A stretch of 64,000 nucleotides of DNA. It comes from Malurus cyaneus samueli. Lineage: Eukaryota; Chordata; Aves; Passeriformes; Maluridae. The stretch is from assembly GCA_009741485.1 (NCBI GenBank), contig VKON01002321.1:418704-482703 (forward strand), in the 5' to 3' direction. The position numbers and the translations under genes were made by a program. Positions 10,775 through 25,400 of this stretch are shown one piece after another. How positions within the stretch are numbered: the first letter of the stretch is position 1; every line of letters starts with the position of its first letter. Under the pieces are notes generated by a model that was not told the origin of the DNA, did no database searches, and saw only the letters and a program-made list of their open reading frames with translations.

Positions 10775-13700
10775 CTGGAAAAAAACCCCAAAAGGGGGCT
10801 GTTAGGGGGCCCTCAAGAATTTATATTCAGGTTGAGGATTAGTTTATTAATCAGGAAATATTATTAGTTTATATTCAGGAAAAGGGATTTGCATTGGAAG
10901 GGGGGGGTTTAATTTGATCAAAATATTTTCATGGTTAGGCTTGGTGGTCTTAAAGGTCTTTTCCAAGTTTAACGACCTTGTGATTCTGTGATGTGTACTT
11001 TTAGACTAAATTCATAGAGATTGTTATGCCACAGTGGCCCAAACCATGATAAAGAATGAATTCTTGCCCTGATTTCATGTCTTCTGTGCATTTTTAAGTA
11101 ATTTGGCTTGGAGGGAGTGGTTTAGTTTGACAAAAATGTTTGGTTGGCAAAACTTTTGGTGGTTGGACTTGGCAGTTTTAAAGGTCTTCTCCAAGTTTAT
11201 CAACTCCCTAAGTCTATGATTTGTACTCTTAGACCAAATCCATGGAGTTTGTGATGCCAAAGTGGCCCAAAGAATGATAAAGAATTAGTTCCTGCCCTGA
11301 TTTCATGTCTTCAGTACATTTTTAAGTGATTTGCATTGGAAGGAGTGAGTTAATTTGATAAAAATATTTAGTTGGAGAAATTCTGCAGTTGAACTTGGCG
11401 GTTTTAAAGGTCTTGTCCAAATTTATCGACTCCATAATTCTGTGATTTGTACTCTTTGATCAAATCCACAGTTTAGGTTGCCAAAATGGCCCAAACCATG
11501 ACTAAAGCATCAATCCCTGCCCTGATTTCACATCCCCAACACCGTCCCCAAACTCCACCGTGGGGCCACGTACCCAAATCATCCCCGGAGGAGAAGATGG
11601 CCGAGCCCAGGCGGGAGCTGTAGTGGCTGTTGGCGAAGGCAGTGAAGCTGTTCTGGAGCCTCCTGTGCCTCATGTAGAGCAGCACGAAGCCGATGCCCAG
11701 GGCCACCAGCAGCAGGAACAGCACGGGCACCACGACGGCCGCAACGTCCGTGGGGCGGCCGGATTTGGTGGCAGAGGCGTCTTCACCTGGCGAGGGAGGG
11801 ACAAAAGTGCTGTTTGTACCCACAAGGAACTGATGAGGCTGTCCTGGGTGTTTTTAAGGAGGATGGGGGATAAAAATGGGGGCTCACCCGTGCCCAGCTC
11901 GTCGTAGAGGAGCGTGGCCGGCTCCCCACACATCTGCCCGCCGTACAGGCACCGCGCCTGCACGGTGAACGAGTAGTTGTGACCTATCTTCAGGTTGGAC
12001 ACCTTGAAGAAGTTCTCGGTGGTGTTGCCCAGGTAGGCTGTGATGTTCATCAGGCTGTCAAACATGTGGATCTCGTAACCCTGAGGGAGACACAAACCCC
12101 AAATCACTCAGCTGCAGAGGGAGGGAGGGGCTGCTCCTTGCAAAAGGGCTTTGCAACTTGGGGTTTTTGTGGTTCTGGCTTTGAAACTTGGGTTTTTTTG
12201 TGGTTCTGGCTTTGAAGCTTGGGTTTTCTCCTGGATCTGGCTTTGAAGCTTGGGTTTCCTGGTGGATCTGGCTTTGAAATTTGATTTTCTCCTGGTTCTG
12301 GCTTCGAAACTTGGTTTTATCCTGGATCTGGCTTTGAAAATTTGGTTTCTTCCTAGATCTGGCTTTGAGGAACTCTGCTGAGCTGTCAGCTGGGAGGAGG
12401 AATGTGGAAACTCCTCCAGGAATCCCTGTTGGGGTGCACTGACCTTGGCCAATTCAGGGAGGAGAGGTTCCTCTTCTCCCAAGCTGTGCCAGGGGAGGCT
12501 CAGGCTGGACGTCAGGAGGAATTTCTTCACCAAAAGAGTTCTTAAACATTGAAAGGGACTTCCCAGGGAGGTTTGGAGTCCCCATTCCTGGTGGTGTCCA
12601 AGAAACAACTGGACGTGGTGCTCAGTGACAAGGTGAGGATCAGGCACAGGTTGGACTCAGTCTTGGAGGTCTTTTCCAACCCAAATTATTCTGGTTTGGT
12701 CTGTCTGGTCCCCTCTGTCCTTAGCACCCATCCCAGACCACTCAAAGACAGATTCCAGCAGGGTGATGGCTTTTTGGGGGTCCTTTTCTACCTGCCCACG
12801 CCCCGACAGAAAACATTTCACAGATTTTCTCTCCGAGTCTGAATAATGCCAATTCTCAGCCTTCTTAGCATGGCAGGACAGTGCCCTATTCCCAGTCCTT
12901 TCACACATGGGACAATTTGTCCTTTTCTAGAAGAGTAATTATGGTCCTAAAAGGTGACTGATTGGATCTACCAGCCTCAGAGCCCGAGCCGTGACACGAA
13001 TTTCAGTGACACGAATTTCTGTGAGCTGTCACAGAGGGCTCACCAAGGACAGGATGGATTTCAGGGTCTGTGAAAGGAGCTTTGTGGTGACTCTGCTCCA
13101 GGATTTTCTGTAGGACAGGAGGCACAGCAAAACTTACCCGGCTCTCGTTGAAATTGCTCTCCTTCAACGCCAAACTCTTCCAGAAAAGCAGAATGTGGTC
13201 ATTCTCTGTGATGATTTTTAAGGCGTCTGGTGCAGACAGTGGGACTGTGAATGAGAAAAAGTGGCAGCAGGTGAGGCTTTTACAGTGATGGAGTCACTCC
13301 TGAAAATCTGTGTGTTTTAGGGATCACCACAACACTCTGCTTGGAATAGGGATGATGCTGTGGCCTGGAATTTTTCAGTGGTAGGGCTGTAGTGGTACTT
13401 GTTGGTGTGTACCAGCCAAACTGGGTGTCTTCCCCATTTCCATTTGGCAGGAAAAAAAATCTCTGGATATCACTTGAGAAGCTTCCTCTCCACTGCTGCC
13501 ATTTGGGGGTTTATCCCCACCCCTGTGAGGCCTCCCAAAATTGGGTTTTGGCTGTGGGAGAGGACCAAGAGATGCAGGAACATTTCTCCAGGATGGGTGG
13601 CGTGTCCCTTACCTGTGTTGATTTTCATGCTGGACTCCTTGCTCATGTTTCCCAGCTGGACAATCACATGGTATTTCCCTCCTGGCTCCAGCTTCTTTAT

Positions 13701-16700
13701 GGTGTACTCCACCGTGCTGTTACGGCTTTTCACTTTGTAGATTTTATCCGTTTTCCTCACCAAATCTTTGACTGCCACAGCATATAGCTGGAAGGGGAGG
13801 AAAGGAATGGGGAAAAAAAAAATCTCACTTTCCTGCAGACTTTCAGCAAAATAGTGATAGGATGTTAAGACAGTGGGGGTTAAAATTTGCTTTAAACCAA
13901 GCTTGGGAAGCAAAATTCCAAGCCTCTCTTTGGTTCCCTGCCCAAAATCAGCATTTACTGATACAGAAAATGCAGCTGGCGGAACAGATGAGGGCAGGAG
14001 GAAAAGCTCAGGTTGTGTTTCTCAGTGAATCACCTGGATGCAATGCAAACCCCTGCCCCTGTCAGAGTTTCCAGGAAGATTTATGCCTCCAAAGCTCTGC
14101 TGTGAAAGTCTCTGGACCAGAGTGGGAGGGGGAAGCTTGCTGGGAAAATGACTCGCCTTCAGTGGAGCGAGACTGAGCGCACGCCGGCGTGGCAGAGAAC
14201 AGAACCGGGCTTTGTTGGGCCAGGATGCAGTGCCCCAGCCCAGCCAGACCCTTCTGAGCAAAAACACAGCCCCAAAAGGTGTTTTGGCACACACTCAGGG
14301 CTGTTTTCAGGCTTGGGCAGCAGCAGATATCCCCAGCCTGTAAATGCTACAGCCCTGAGCTGCTGGCCAGCAGGGAGGAAATAAAAGCCTTGGAGGTGCC
14401 AGCACTTTGACGATGATTTTATGCAAGCACAGATCAGAAGAATGGCAGAGATCTGTGTCTGAATCAGGAATTTGTGTGCAGGGGGACAGCATAGGGCTCT
14501 GTGAGGCATTACCATGTCCTGGTCGGGCGAGTCGTAGGGCGATTCCCATTTGATGACGGCGAACGTCTTCCCGGTGTGCACCGAGTGGAGATGGCGCGGG
14601 GGCAGCCGGTTGTCGGGGATCATCTTCACCACCACGGAATCAGAGGGGGGCCCTTGGTAGGGAGACATCACCCGCACCTGGGAGGGGGCACAGGGGTCAG
14701 GGCAGTGCCCTGCTGGGGCTGTGGCACAGGGGGAGGGGATGGGAGCCCACCAGGAACAGGTACTGCTCGTCGCGCTGCACCAGCACCGTCATGTTGTGCG
14801 AGCTCGTGCTGCTGTTGTGGGGGCTCCTGTACAGCTCCAGGAAGGAGGTGGCGTAGAAGATGCCGTAGACCTGGGGAGGGAGAGCACAGCACAGGTTGGC
14901 ATGGCCTAGAACACCCACAACCTGCCACATTCAAAGGATGTGAAGCACAGACCCTTTTTCTCTGGAGCTTTTTTCCTCTCTCTTGTCCAAGTTCAATGTG
15001 CCCATATGCCTTTGCACTCCCAACCCAAAAGCCCTGAGCTCAGCTGGGATAACAGCAGCCCAAAATTAGGTTCAAAGTCGATTCAAAGGCTGCTGGAGCA
15101 CCGTGCTCACTGAGTTGAAGCCACTTCTCCCCTCATCAGTGGCTGAACAAACAGAACAGAAGCTTTTCTTTGCTTCTTTTTAGAGAGGGACCTTCTTCCC
15201 CCCATTCTTGAGCGTAAAACTTTCCATCTAAATTCAAACTGGCATTGAATCCAAATGAATAACCCTGATTTCAGGGGGTTTTTGTGCTGAGGCTCTGAGC
15301 TAGACCCCAGGGTGGCTGGAGAGGGAAGGGTTGGTGCCTTACCACGTTCCTGGGGCCGGTCCAGCTGCATTCCACCGCTGTCTGGTTGATGGCCTTGGCC
15401 TTGAGGCTCGGGGACATGGGCCTTGTGCCACTGGTCACCACATGCACAAAAGACAGAGGGCTGTCACCCAGCTCCGTCTTAGCCCAAGCAGAAATTTCAT
15501 AGGGGGTGTGTGCTGTCAAATTGGCCACTGAGCAAGAAGAGAAAGGGGCACTATTAGGTGAGGCAAAGCACGGCGAGGGCGGGGTGGGAGCACGAGGGGA
15601 GGGTCAGCATCGGCAAACAGACGGGAGCCTGCCTCTCCTGGGCTGTGCTTGCATTATTTTTGGGTAATTTCCTTTATGCAGAAGCACCTGAGACTCTGGG
15701 ATCAGACCCAGCCCATGCTTTTCTGTGCCCAGATGATTTCCCATATCCACAGCGAGATTTTCCCAAGCCAGAAATGTTATTAATAGGGAAATGTGCTGTT
15801 TGCAAGCCTGAGAAACCCTTGTTATGTTTCTACTCCCTTTGGCAGATTAGAAATGGGACAACAAACAAAATCCCATGTGATGAGAAAGGACTGGAGCAGC
15901 TCTGGGGGTAAATCCCAAATCTGCTTGAAATCTCCAAGTCCTCAAAACAGCGGATTTGCTGGTTTGTCCTGCCCAGGCTTAAACAGAATTGTTTAAACAG
16001 AAACGTCAAGTTGCAAAAAAAGGAGAAACAAAACAATCCCATAACCTCTCATAAATCCTTCTGCTCGGTGTTAACTAAAGCAAAACCTTGTACTTTGTGC
16101 TGAATTTACCTTTTTGGATGGACTTTTCTCCTTCTATGACCAGAGTCCTCTTCTCCTGCCTGTGGCTATCGAATGTCCAGTAGATGTTGACCACGTAGCC
16201 ACTGACCTGCCAAGCCCAAGGACACGCAGCAGAGCCATCAGCTCAGCTGTGCTGGCACACAGGGACTATCACACCCCTGACAGTCCTTGCATTGTATTTT
16301 CCATCCTAATTAAGAGCCCCGGGGCAGTTTGGGAGCAGTAAGAAATGATTTGGCATAAAATGACTGGTAATTGCAACACTTCTGGTGGATGACAGCTTAT
16401 CCCAGCTTCTCCCATTCACCCAGCTCAGATGTAAAGGTGAAAGCTCTTACCTTGATATTCGTAGTCATTTTTAGGCTGAAACTTATGGAGTCCTCACTGT
16501 AGCTCTCAATGTGGATGACAGGGGGAGGAATGACTGGGAGGAGAGAGAGAGAAAAGACCTGTCAGTACAGCACAAAGAAATAAAAATATTTATTGAGAGG
16601 GGAAAGATCAAATACAGGGTTTTGTTGTTGCAAGCCCCAACATAAGTCCCTCTCAGAAAAGACACTGACATCATTCCTTAACTCAGCCACCTGAAAGCTG

Positions 16701-19700
16701 CTTTATCTGTGCCTTGCTCAGTGCAGACTGGAGCTGGAGGGGTCTGGGCAGAGGGATTTCCCTCTGAGCTCAGCAGGATGAGCTCCTATCCCCATGAACA
16801 GCCCCTGGACTTCGGAGGGAGCTCAGGAGTTATCAAACCCAAGCACTCGTACAAAACCTGAAGTGAAAGTTATTTCTGTTCTTTCCACCTCTGTTTTTCT
16901 AAGCATCAGGTAATTCATGTTATCTGAATCCTGCACTTGGGGCAGTCTGGTGTTTTCTGTCCCTTCTTTCATCTAACAAATTAGCAGATGATTATGAGGC
17001 AGGGACACAAATTTGGATGAAAAACTTGGCATGAATACAAACGATTTAGTGTGCTGTTTGAATTTATCTGTATTGTGCTAGTTCTGGGGAGCTGCAGTTG
17101 TTTTTTTGTGGTCTAAACCTACAGGAGGAACCACAATAATTTTTACCCAAGAGGGTGAAGGATGAGCCAGCATCCTTTCAGAGTGACAGTGATGGAGTTG
17201 GTAATTTTTTGTCTGTCTGAAGGCAGGATCTGCCCTACAAAAGTCTGAGGGAATCCACCTGCAGCCTGGGAGAGCGGGCAAAGGCTCCTCACCCTCGAGC
17301 TGGGGGAACAGTCAGTGACCCCTCCAAACAGCTCAGGTGGAGTGAAAAAGTCACTTTTTACAGCTGAAAGGCTCAACGGGGAGAATAAAGAACAGGGAGG
17401 TGGCTGTGAATGCCAATGCTGATGTTTTGGGCTGATACTCTGCTTTTTTTGTGAGTTGACCAAAAGAACAACATTTACCTTTGCCTTTGATGGTGGTTAT
17501 GGATTTGGACTCGCTCCAATTCCCCACTCCTCGACTGGTGACTGCAGCAACCTTTGGAGAGGAGAGGGTGAGGGAATATGAGCAACACCGTTCAGCACAA
17601 ACCGGGAGGGAGATTGGTCGGGAAAAGCACTCAGGAGCAAACAATAACTGAATTACCAGGCAATAAAATGCTTAATGCAGAGATAAAACCGACTGCTTGA
17701 AGTCAATTAAAGGAATCTGAGAGGAGGGAGGTGAAGCTTCTTGGCAGATAACTTTGAGATCTTTGAGGAGCCCATCGAGGTACGGAGTTTGGGGCTCCAC
17801 AGGTCACAAAGCAGCTGAGAGCCACGCCAGGAAGTCCATGCAAGCATGGAATTGATTTGGAAGCAGGTTATATATTGGGAAGGAATGCCAGCTCTAACCA
17901 GCTGTGAGAATAACGCTGATTTGGAGAGGGGATTTATCCCAACTCCCTGTGAACTTCCCCAAGAGCTCAGGAGCACAGGCAATGGCAAAGCCAACATTTC
18001 CCAAGGCTCCCTGTGCAGATTTTTCATTTCCTATTCTCATTACTTCTGTCTATAATTACCCAGCCTCTCCCCCTGCACAGACACTCCCCACAGGCAGATC
18101 TGCTTCTTTTCCCACTGATACACCCAGGACCAAATTTATCTCTGGCCCAGATCCAGTGCAATGGCAGTGACATTGGAAAAGGCAATTAGCAGGGAGGGTT
18201 TTGTAATCCAGCCTGGCCTTCTGGGACGGGGAGCAAACCGAGGGCCCTGCAACTGTAGACATTGGCAGAGAAAATGCCAAACCCCTGGTGAGGGTTGGCA
18301 TTAAAGGGCAGGGCTTTAACAAGATGTTTTTTTAGGATTTTTTTGGCTGGGATTTAGGCACTCAGTAATGAGAGCTCGCTGAGAGAGAGGTTTGGAAATC
18401 CTCACCCTGACTGTGTAGAGGGTGTTGACCTGCAGGTTCTGGATCTCTGTGTAGTTCTTGGTGGTTCTAAGGGACGACCACTCCTTGGATCCACTGCTGC
18501 TGTATTCCACCTGGGAGCACCAAAACAAGGCATGAGGGCTCAAAAATGCTCATTTCCTTGAACTAGGAATTGTCTGCTTAGTAACGTGATAATATGATAT
18601 TTATGAAAATGTGAGTCTGAATCATTAGTTTTATTGTGCAGCATTCAGTCTCGTATCATTAAGAATTTTTTTTGGGGGCCTCAAATTCCATAAACCCACT
18701 TGGACACTGCTGGTTGTGTGGATGTGCTGGGTTTACACAGCAAAGTTTTAATAGCTGGGTGGGCTCCAGGTCAGCAGCTCCCTCTGGGAGAAAATATCAG
18801 CACAAAGGGGCACAACAGCTCAGAAAGGGATGAAATTAAGAGCTTTGGTGCTGCCTGGAGCCCTGCAGTGTTTCCTCTCCCAATGTGCCCCATGCTCCCA
18901 GAAGATTTCCTCCCCAAAATGTCCCATTGTGCAGCCACGGGACTCACGATGAACTCGCGGATGAGGCCGTGGGCGTTCACGGGGGGACTCCACCAGCCCA
19001 TCACCACACCCTCAGCTTCTTTCTTCAGGGACAGCTGGAGGTTGAGGGGAGCATCTGGTACTGGTGAGAGAAAGAAAATCATCAGTGACAGTCACAGTGG
19101 TGTGCCCAGAGCATCCCTGAAGAATCGGGACAAAAAGGGTGAATCCTTTCTCCTCCCAGTCCAGCACAATTCCCAAACCCATGGAACAACCCTTTTTTAT
19201 CCACAGCACAGATATCTGTACATTTTAGACCAAAGCAGCAAGAATCTGGCAGGACTGTGCTGTGCTTACATCCTTCAGGTGCTCGGAGCGTGATGAAGTC
19301 GTTGGTGTTGTAGACCCGGCTCAGACACTGCACCTGCACCTTCACCTGGTAGCTGCAGTCGGGCTTGAGCACCTTCAGAACGCTGTTGGTTTTGTTGCTG
19401 TGGGTCTCCAGGATCTTCCAGATGCTCTCCCCAACCATCCTGAGTGAGACAGGCACAGCCCTCCAGTCAGGGTGGTGTTCTGTACCACAGGGGATGCAGA
19501 TTATCCACAAAAAATGGAACTGTTTTAAAAGGTTGCTGCTCGTTTTTCTTTTTAGTAAAGCCACACCACTAATTCTTGAAAAGGTGCAGTTGGAAAGCCT
19601 GAACTAACCATTACTTGGTGACTTATAAGCCTCTGAGCTTTTCTATAACTGCTGTGCTCAAATTTATTATCTTTGTTATCGCTGCTAATGGTCCCACAAA

Positions 19701-22447
19701 GTGAAAAAAAGTGGAACAAAAATTTAATATAACAATTGAAAAAAAAATTGAATATAACAAGTTGACTGTGAGTAAATAATCAAGGAGGAAACCAACACAG
19801 TTTGTCACAAATGCTCTCTTGGCACACCTATTTTGTGTCTCTTTTGCTACCAAATATTAGATTTGCCGAGCAGAACTTGATTAAAGAGCTCTGAATGTTT
19901 CAGGCGTGGTTGTGTACAGTTGTCTGCAGTAAATACAGGCACACCTGTGCTCTTGTTTGTCCTATTTACCTCTTTACACAGCAGCAGGTAAGGGGGATGT
20001 ACCTGTAGTAGATGTTGTAGACACAGGAGGTCGAGGACATCCTTTTTGGGCGGGCCCAGGTCAGGGTGACATCACCAGAGAAATCAGCTGTCCACTGGAG
20101 GTTCTGGACTTTGTACACAATTGTGTCATCTGAGAGGCAACAGAAAAGTGAATTTACTGCAGGGAGACAAACCCAGAGAGAAACGGGAGTTTTGTTTGTT
20201 ACATGAACAACAGAACCCTGACTGAAGGAGTGTGTGCAGCATTTAAATGAGATATTTGATTTATCAGTGGAGCAGACTGGGCTCTCAGAGGGCAGTTCAG
20301 AGCAGGGAGTTACCCCTGGTACTCTTAGTTCTGCCCAAATGTTTTTGTGCTGTGCCATGCAAACACCCCTGCTCCCCTAAGGAAAGATCAAGTGTGGCTG
20401 TTGATGAAATATTGAGCATTTTGGAACGGTGTGAGTGCAAACTGCTCAGTGTCACCCTGCTCCTGCTGTGACCAGTCTGTGCTGTCCCTGTCACCACCCA
20501 GGGTAGTTCTTTGCCTGTTTTTCCTTATCCCATCTCGTGTTCAGCAGCAGGATCTGAGCAAAGGCTGGAAATTCAAGTTTGGGGCTCTGAGGCTGAATCA
20601 CCGCCTGACCTTCCCAGAGGCATTTAGGGGATAAAAACACCATGGAGCACCCCAAATTCATTCCCTGACCCCACCAGACCATTCCCTGCTCCCACCAGGC
20701 CATTCCTGTCCCCACCAGGTCATTCCCTGCTCCCATCAGGTCATTCCCTGCTCCCATCAGGTCATTCCCTGCTCTAACCAGACCATTCCCTGCTCCCTCT
20801 CCCTCTCTCTCTCTCCATGTATTGGAGCCCAAATCCCAGTGCTGTGGGGTTGGCTCCATTGGGTGCTCAACTTTGGTGCTGTACAGAAATCCAGTGGAAC
20901 AGAGGCAAGCTGCAGCTGCTTTGCTTTCCCTAAACAGCTGGAATTAACTTCAGAAAAGGCACGGCAGGATGATTTTTCCCAGGGAAAAGAGATGGTTTTC
21001 CCTCGGCCCTGCAGCCGAGCCGTGCATCTCCACAGCTCCTTCCCCCTCCCCTGAACCTGGCGGCCTCTCCCAATCGATATTTAATTAAAGAACTGAAGCT
21101 GATTGATGCTCAGCCCCCCCAGCAGCTCGGTGGGGAGGCAGCTGAAGCTCATGGCTGCGATCGATCGCTGTTATCAGCCCAGGGCGGGCTCTGTCCCTCT
21201 GTCCCCACAGGGCCACCAAGGGCCAGTGTGGGGTGACCAGTGATGGCAGCAGGGCACGTGCCACGTCCCCAGGGTCACCTTGCAAAGGAGGGCAGAGCAG
21301 GACACCCTTGCTTCACCTGTGGGCTGTGTAAAATAGACAGATTTGCTCCTTCCCACCCTAAAATGTTTTTTTTTTGTTTGTTTGTTTTTCTGTGTCTGAG
21401 ATTGCTGGAAGACAAATCATCAGTGTAGAAGCTGCTGGGAAGTTTGTCCTGGCTGGTGATAAATGGGGGAGGAGGAAGCTTGGATGAGGGAAAAGAGGCA
21501 GATAAATCACAGATGTTGGGAGGGAAAGGTCACACATCCAGGAGAGCCCCTCTGAGGGCTGAGAGCGAGCAGAGAAGGGGGAATGGGAACAGGGAATGGG
21601 GAATGGGAGCAGGGAACGAGGAATGGGAAAAGGGAATGAGGGATGGGAGCAGGGAATGAGGAATGGGAAAAGGGAATGAGGGATGGGAGCAGGGAATGAG
21701 GAATGGGAGCAGGGAAAGAGGAATGGGAAGGGAATGAGGAATGGGAGCAGGGAATGAGGAATGGGAGCAGGGAATGGGGAATGGGAGCAGGGAACCAGAA
21801 ATGGGAGCAGGGAATGGGGAATGGGAGCAGGGAATGAGGGATGGGAGCAGGGAATGGGGAATGGGAGTAGGGAATGGGGAATGGGAACAGGGAATGAGAA
21901 ATCGGAAAAGGGAAGGAGTAATGGGAGCAGGAAATGGGGAAAAGGAACAGGGAATGGGGAATGGGAACAGGGAATGAGGAATGGAAACAGGAATGGGAAT
22001 GGGAACAGGAAATCAAAAAAAGGAACAGGAAACGAGGGATAGGAGCAGGGAATGAGGGATGGAGAAGAAGAGGAATGGAGAAGGAGAGGAATGAGAACAC
22101 TGCTGCTCACCTGTGCAGTTCCTCTCGTCGCTGCTGTCTGAGCAGTCCAGGTAGCCGTCACAGCGCTCGGACAGCAGGATGCACGCCTCCCCATCCTCAC
22201 ACCTGAAGCCGCTGGGGCACGACAGGCTGCTCTGGGTAGCTGCAAAAGGCACAGCAGCTCAGGGCTCCGGGCAGGGAGGATCCCTCAGCAGCGCTGCAAT
22301 GTCTGCAGGTGGCTGCGTGTCAGGGAGGGAGCTCAGGCTGATGTGTCAGACATTGGGGTGCACCTTCAGGAGAACCTGGAGCTTATCCCATAAAACATGG
22401 GATAAAAATCCAACAACTGGATTTTAATGGGAATCGCACTGCTTGGG

Positions 22448-22491
<44 letters not shown>

Positions 22492-25400
22492 GATTTTCTG
22501 TTTCTTGCAAAGGGCTTTTTCCTGCAATGATTTCACCGGCATTTCAAGCCTCCTCAGAGCTTCCCTGCCCTCTCCAGGAGCTTGCCAAGGGCAGGATCCA
22601 GGTGGGTCTGTGTCCCATGCCCACACTTACGGCAGTTCCTCTCGTCCGTGCTGTCCTGGCAGTCCCGCACGCCATCGCAGCGCTTCCAGTTGGGAATGCA
22701 CTTGTGCAGCTGCTGGCACTCGAACTCGAAGCGGCTGCAGCGCCCCGGCACAGCCGGAGATGTGGCTGTCACGTTGGGTCCTGCACAGGGACAGAGAGGG
22801 AGGAAAGCAAGGGAGGCACGGGCGGGCTGGCACTGCCACCAGCGGGGACCGAGCGCTGTCCCCAAACCCGACTCCACTAGATGGCAATGTCCTTCCATCC
22901 ACCAGGTACATGGGACGGCGCCATCCTCGCTGCTGACTGCAGAGAAAGCCTCTGGTTCGCAGGGAATGCCCGGCTCACAACGCTGGAGCCGTGTCCCCGC
23001 TGGTGACAGGACGGTGACCCCAGAGCCATCCCGCGGGGACATCATTTACACCGCATAAACAAACCCCCCAACCTGGCCAGGCTCTGAGCGGGCAGAATTC
23101 CATACGGATGCGATCTGGGGGAAAGGGAAGGGGTGAAAAGAGGGGGAGGCTCACTGGAGGTGGGACAGGCGTCCTCGTCCGAGCCATCAGTGCAGTCCCG
23201 GTAGCCGTCGCACACCCAACTGTTGATGATGCAGGCGCCGCTGTTGCAGCGGAAATGGTTGGGCAGGCACGTCGGGGGGATCACGGTGGTAATGGGATGA
23301 ACTGGAGAACCTAAAAATACACCAGGGACAGACGAGCTGAAGCTCCTGGGTAAGCTCTGCCTGCTCCCTTGCCGACCCACAGGGACGGGGCATCACAAGC
23401 CCGGTGTTTTCACGGTGTCTGTGATCAGGGTACCCAAAAATACGGAGCAAAAAGATGCACAAGAGCACACTCAGCCCCTTCCTGAGGGAATTCTGGAGCT
23501 GCAGGGGTGGTGGGAAGTCAGAGTGATCCTTCAGCATGTCACAGCCTCAGCACTGTGTCCTTACCCTCACAGTCCTTCTCATCAGACCAGTCCCCGCAGT
23601 CGTTCTCCTCGTCGCACTTCCACCGGTTGGGGATGCAGTGCCCGTTCCCACACTGGAACTGGTAATACCGGGAGCAGTTCGGGGCTTCTGTGGGGTTTTC
23701 TGGCAAGGAGAGGAGAGTCCTGTGAGCCACAGGGCCACCTCAGCACAGCTGAGAGGTGGCAGCATCTCAGGCTGGCCCGGAGAGCATCACCCCAAGCAGC
23801 ACAAGTGCATTCCTCTCTGTCCATCCCGCGCATTCCTCTCTGTCCACCCCCAGCATTCCCCTTCCTCCCAGCCCTCTCTTGATTGCCACCACTGCTTTGT
23901 CTGAGTGCCTCATGGCCAGGCACCATTCCTGATTCCAGAACCAGAGCAAAATTCACCAGAGCACGGCAGAAATGGAGAATCAAACCCTGCAACTCTGAAA
24001 TGGGGCTGTGGCTGCCTCACCTGGCCGGGTACAGCTCCTACAGCTGCCCAGGGAATTGCAGTAAATGTTGAATTTGGCTACAAACTGCCTGTCTGCTTGG
24101 AGCTGGGTGTCTGTGCAGGAAATTTAGTCCCAGAAGGGTTGGTCAAGCACAAGATGTGCCAGGTTTTCAGCGTGTTTCACATTACCTGCCTGCAGTATGG
24201 GGGAAACGACCCCAATCTCCAGGTAGGGCACGCTGGGATGGGCACAGGGCAAGCTGCACTCACACAGACAGTGAAAACATGAGGAAGGCAGGACTACACG
24301 CTCCTGAAATCCACAGGGAGCTGGGGCTGCAGGGGAGAGAGGCCCTGGGGGTGCTGCTCACCGCAGTTGGCTTCGTCGGAGTAGTCACCACAGTCATCCA
24401 TCCCGTCACACTTCCACACCAGGCTGATGCACACGCCGTTCTGGCACTGGAAGCTGAACTGATCACAGGTCCGGTGGAACTCGGGGTCCTGGGCTGCAGG
24501 AACAGGTTTGGTGTAAAGATCAAGGGATGTGGAGAGGTTTGGTGTAAAGGTCAAGGGATGTGGAGAGGTTTGGTGTAAAGACCAAGAGCTGTGGAGAGGT
24601 TTGATGCAAAGATGGAGGGCCAGGGAGAGGTTTGGTGTAGAGATTGAGGGCTGTGGAAAGGTTTGGTGTCAAGATTGAGGGTTAGGCAGAAATTTGTTGT
24701 GAAGATCAAGGGCTATGGAGAAGCTTGGTGTAAAGATTGAGAGCTGTGGAGAGGTTTGGTGTCAAGGTGGAGGGCTAGGGAGAGGTTTAGTGTAAAGATC
24801 AAGAACTGTGAAGAGGTTTGGTGTAAAGATTGAGAGCTGTGGAGAGGTTTGGTGTAATAATCAAGAACTGTGGAGAGTTTTGGTGTAAAGACAAGAGGGT
24901 TATGCAGAAGTTCGTTGTGAAGATCAAGGGCTATGGAGAGGTTTGGTGTAAAGATTGAGAGCTGTGGAGAGGTTTGGTGTAAACATCAAGGGCTATGGAG
25001 AGGTTTGGTGTAAAGATCAAAGGCTGTGGAGAGATTTGATGTAAAGACTGAGAGCTTCAGGGAACACTGAGCAGGAAGGAGCACACTCAGGGGCAATCAC
25101 AGATTTCTAAGCAGAGCATCACAGTCTAGAGCCACCTCTTGGGACAGCTGGCAGCTTTCTGTCACCGTGGCTCTCTCCACAGCCCAAATCTTGCTCTGTG
25201 CCCACTCTGCCCAGTGTGACACTCACAGCACCCGGCATAGCTGGCGTCTTCGTCGGAGCCGTCCCGGCACTGGATGATGCCGTCGCACACCATGGAGTGG
25301 AACAAGCACTGCTGCCGGTTCTTGCACACAAAATCCATGTAGCGGGTGCACAGGGGCTCTGCAGGGATGGGGGTCAGGGGGACAGTGGGTGGCAGTGCCT

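Noticed and set aside
21358..22245. 295-codon minus-strand frame of [13 protein letters not shown] repeats
   Set aside because: It is the 20-bp minisatellite in intron 33, joined to an off-frame reading of exon 33.
24505..25055. Regular repeats that might suggest a CRISPR array
   Set aside because: Units are contiguous with no unique spacers and lie in an intron of a vertebrate gene. The same applies to the other arrays.
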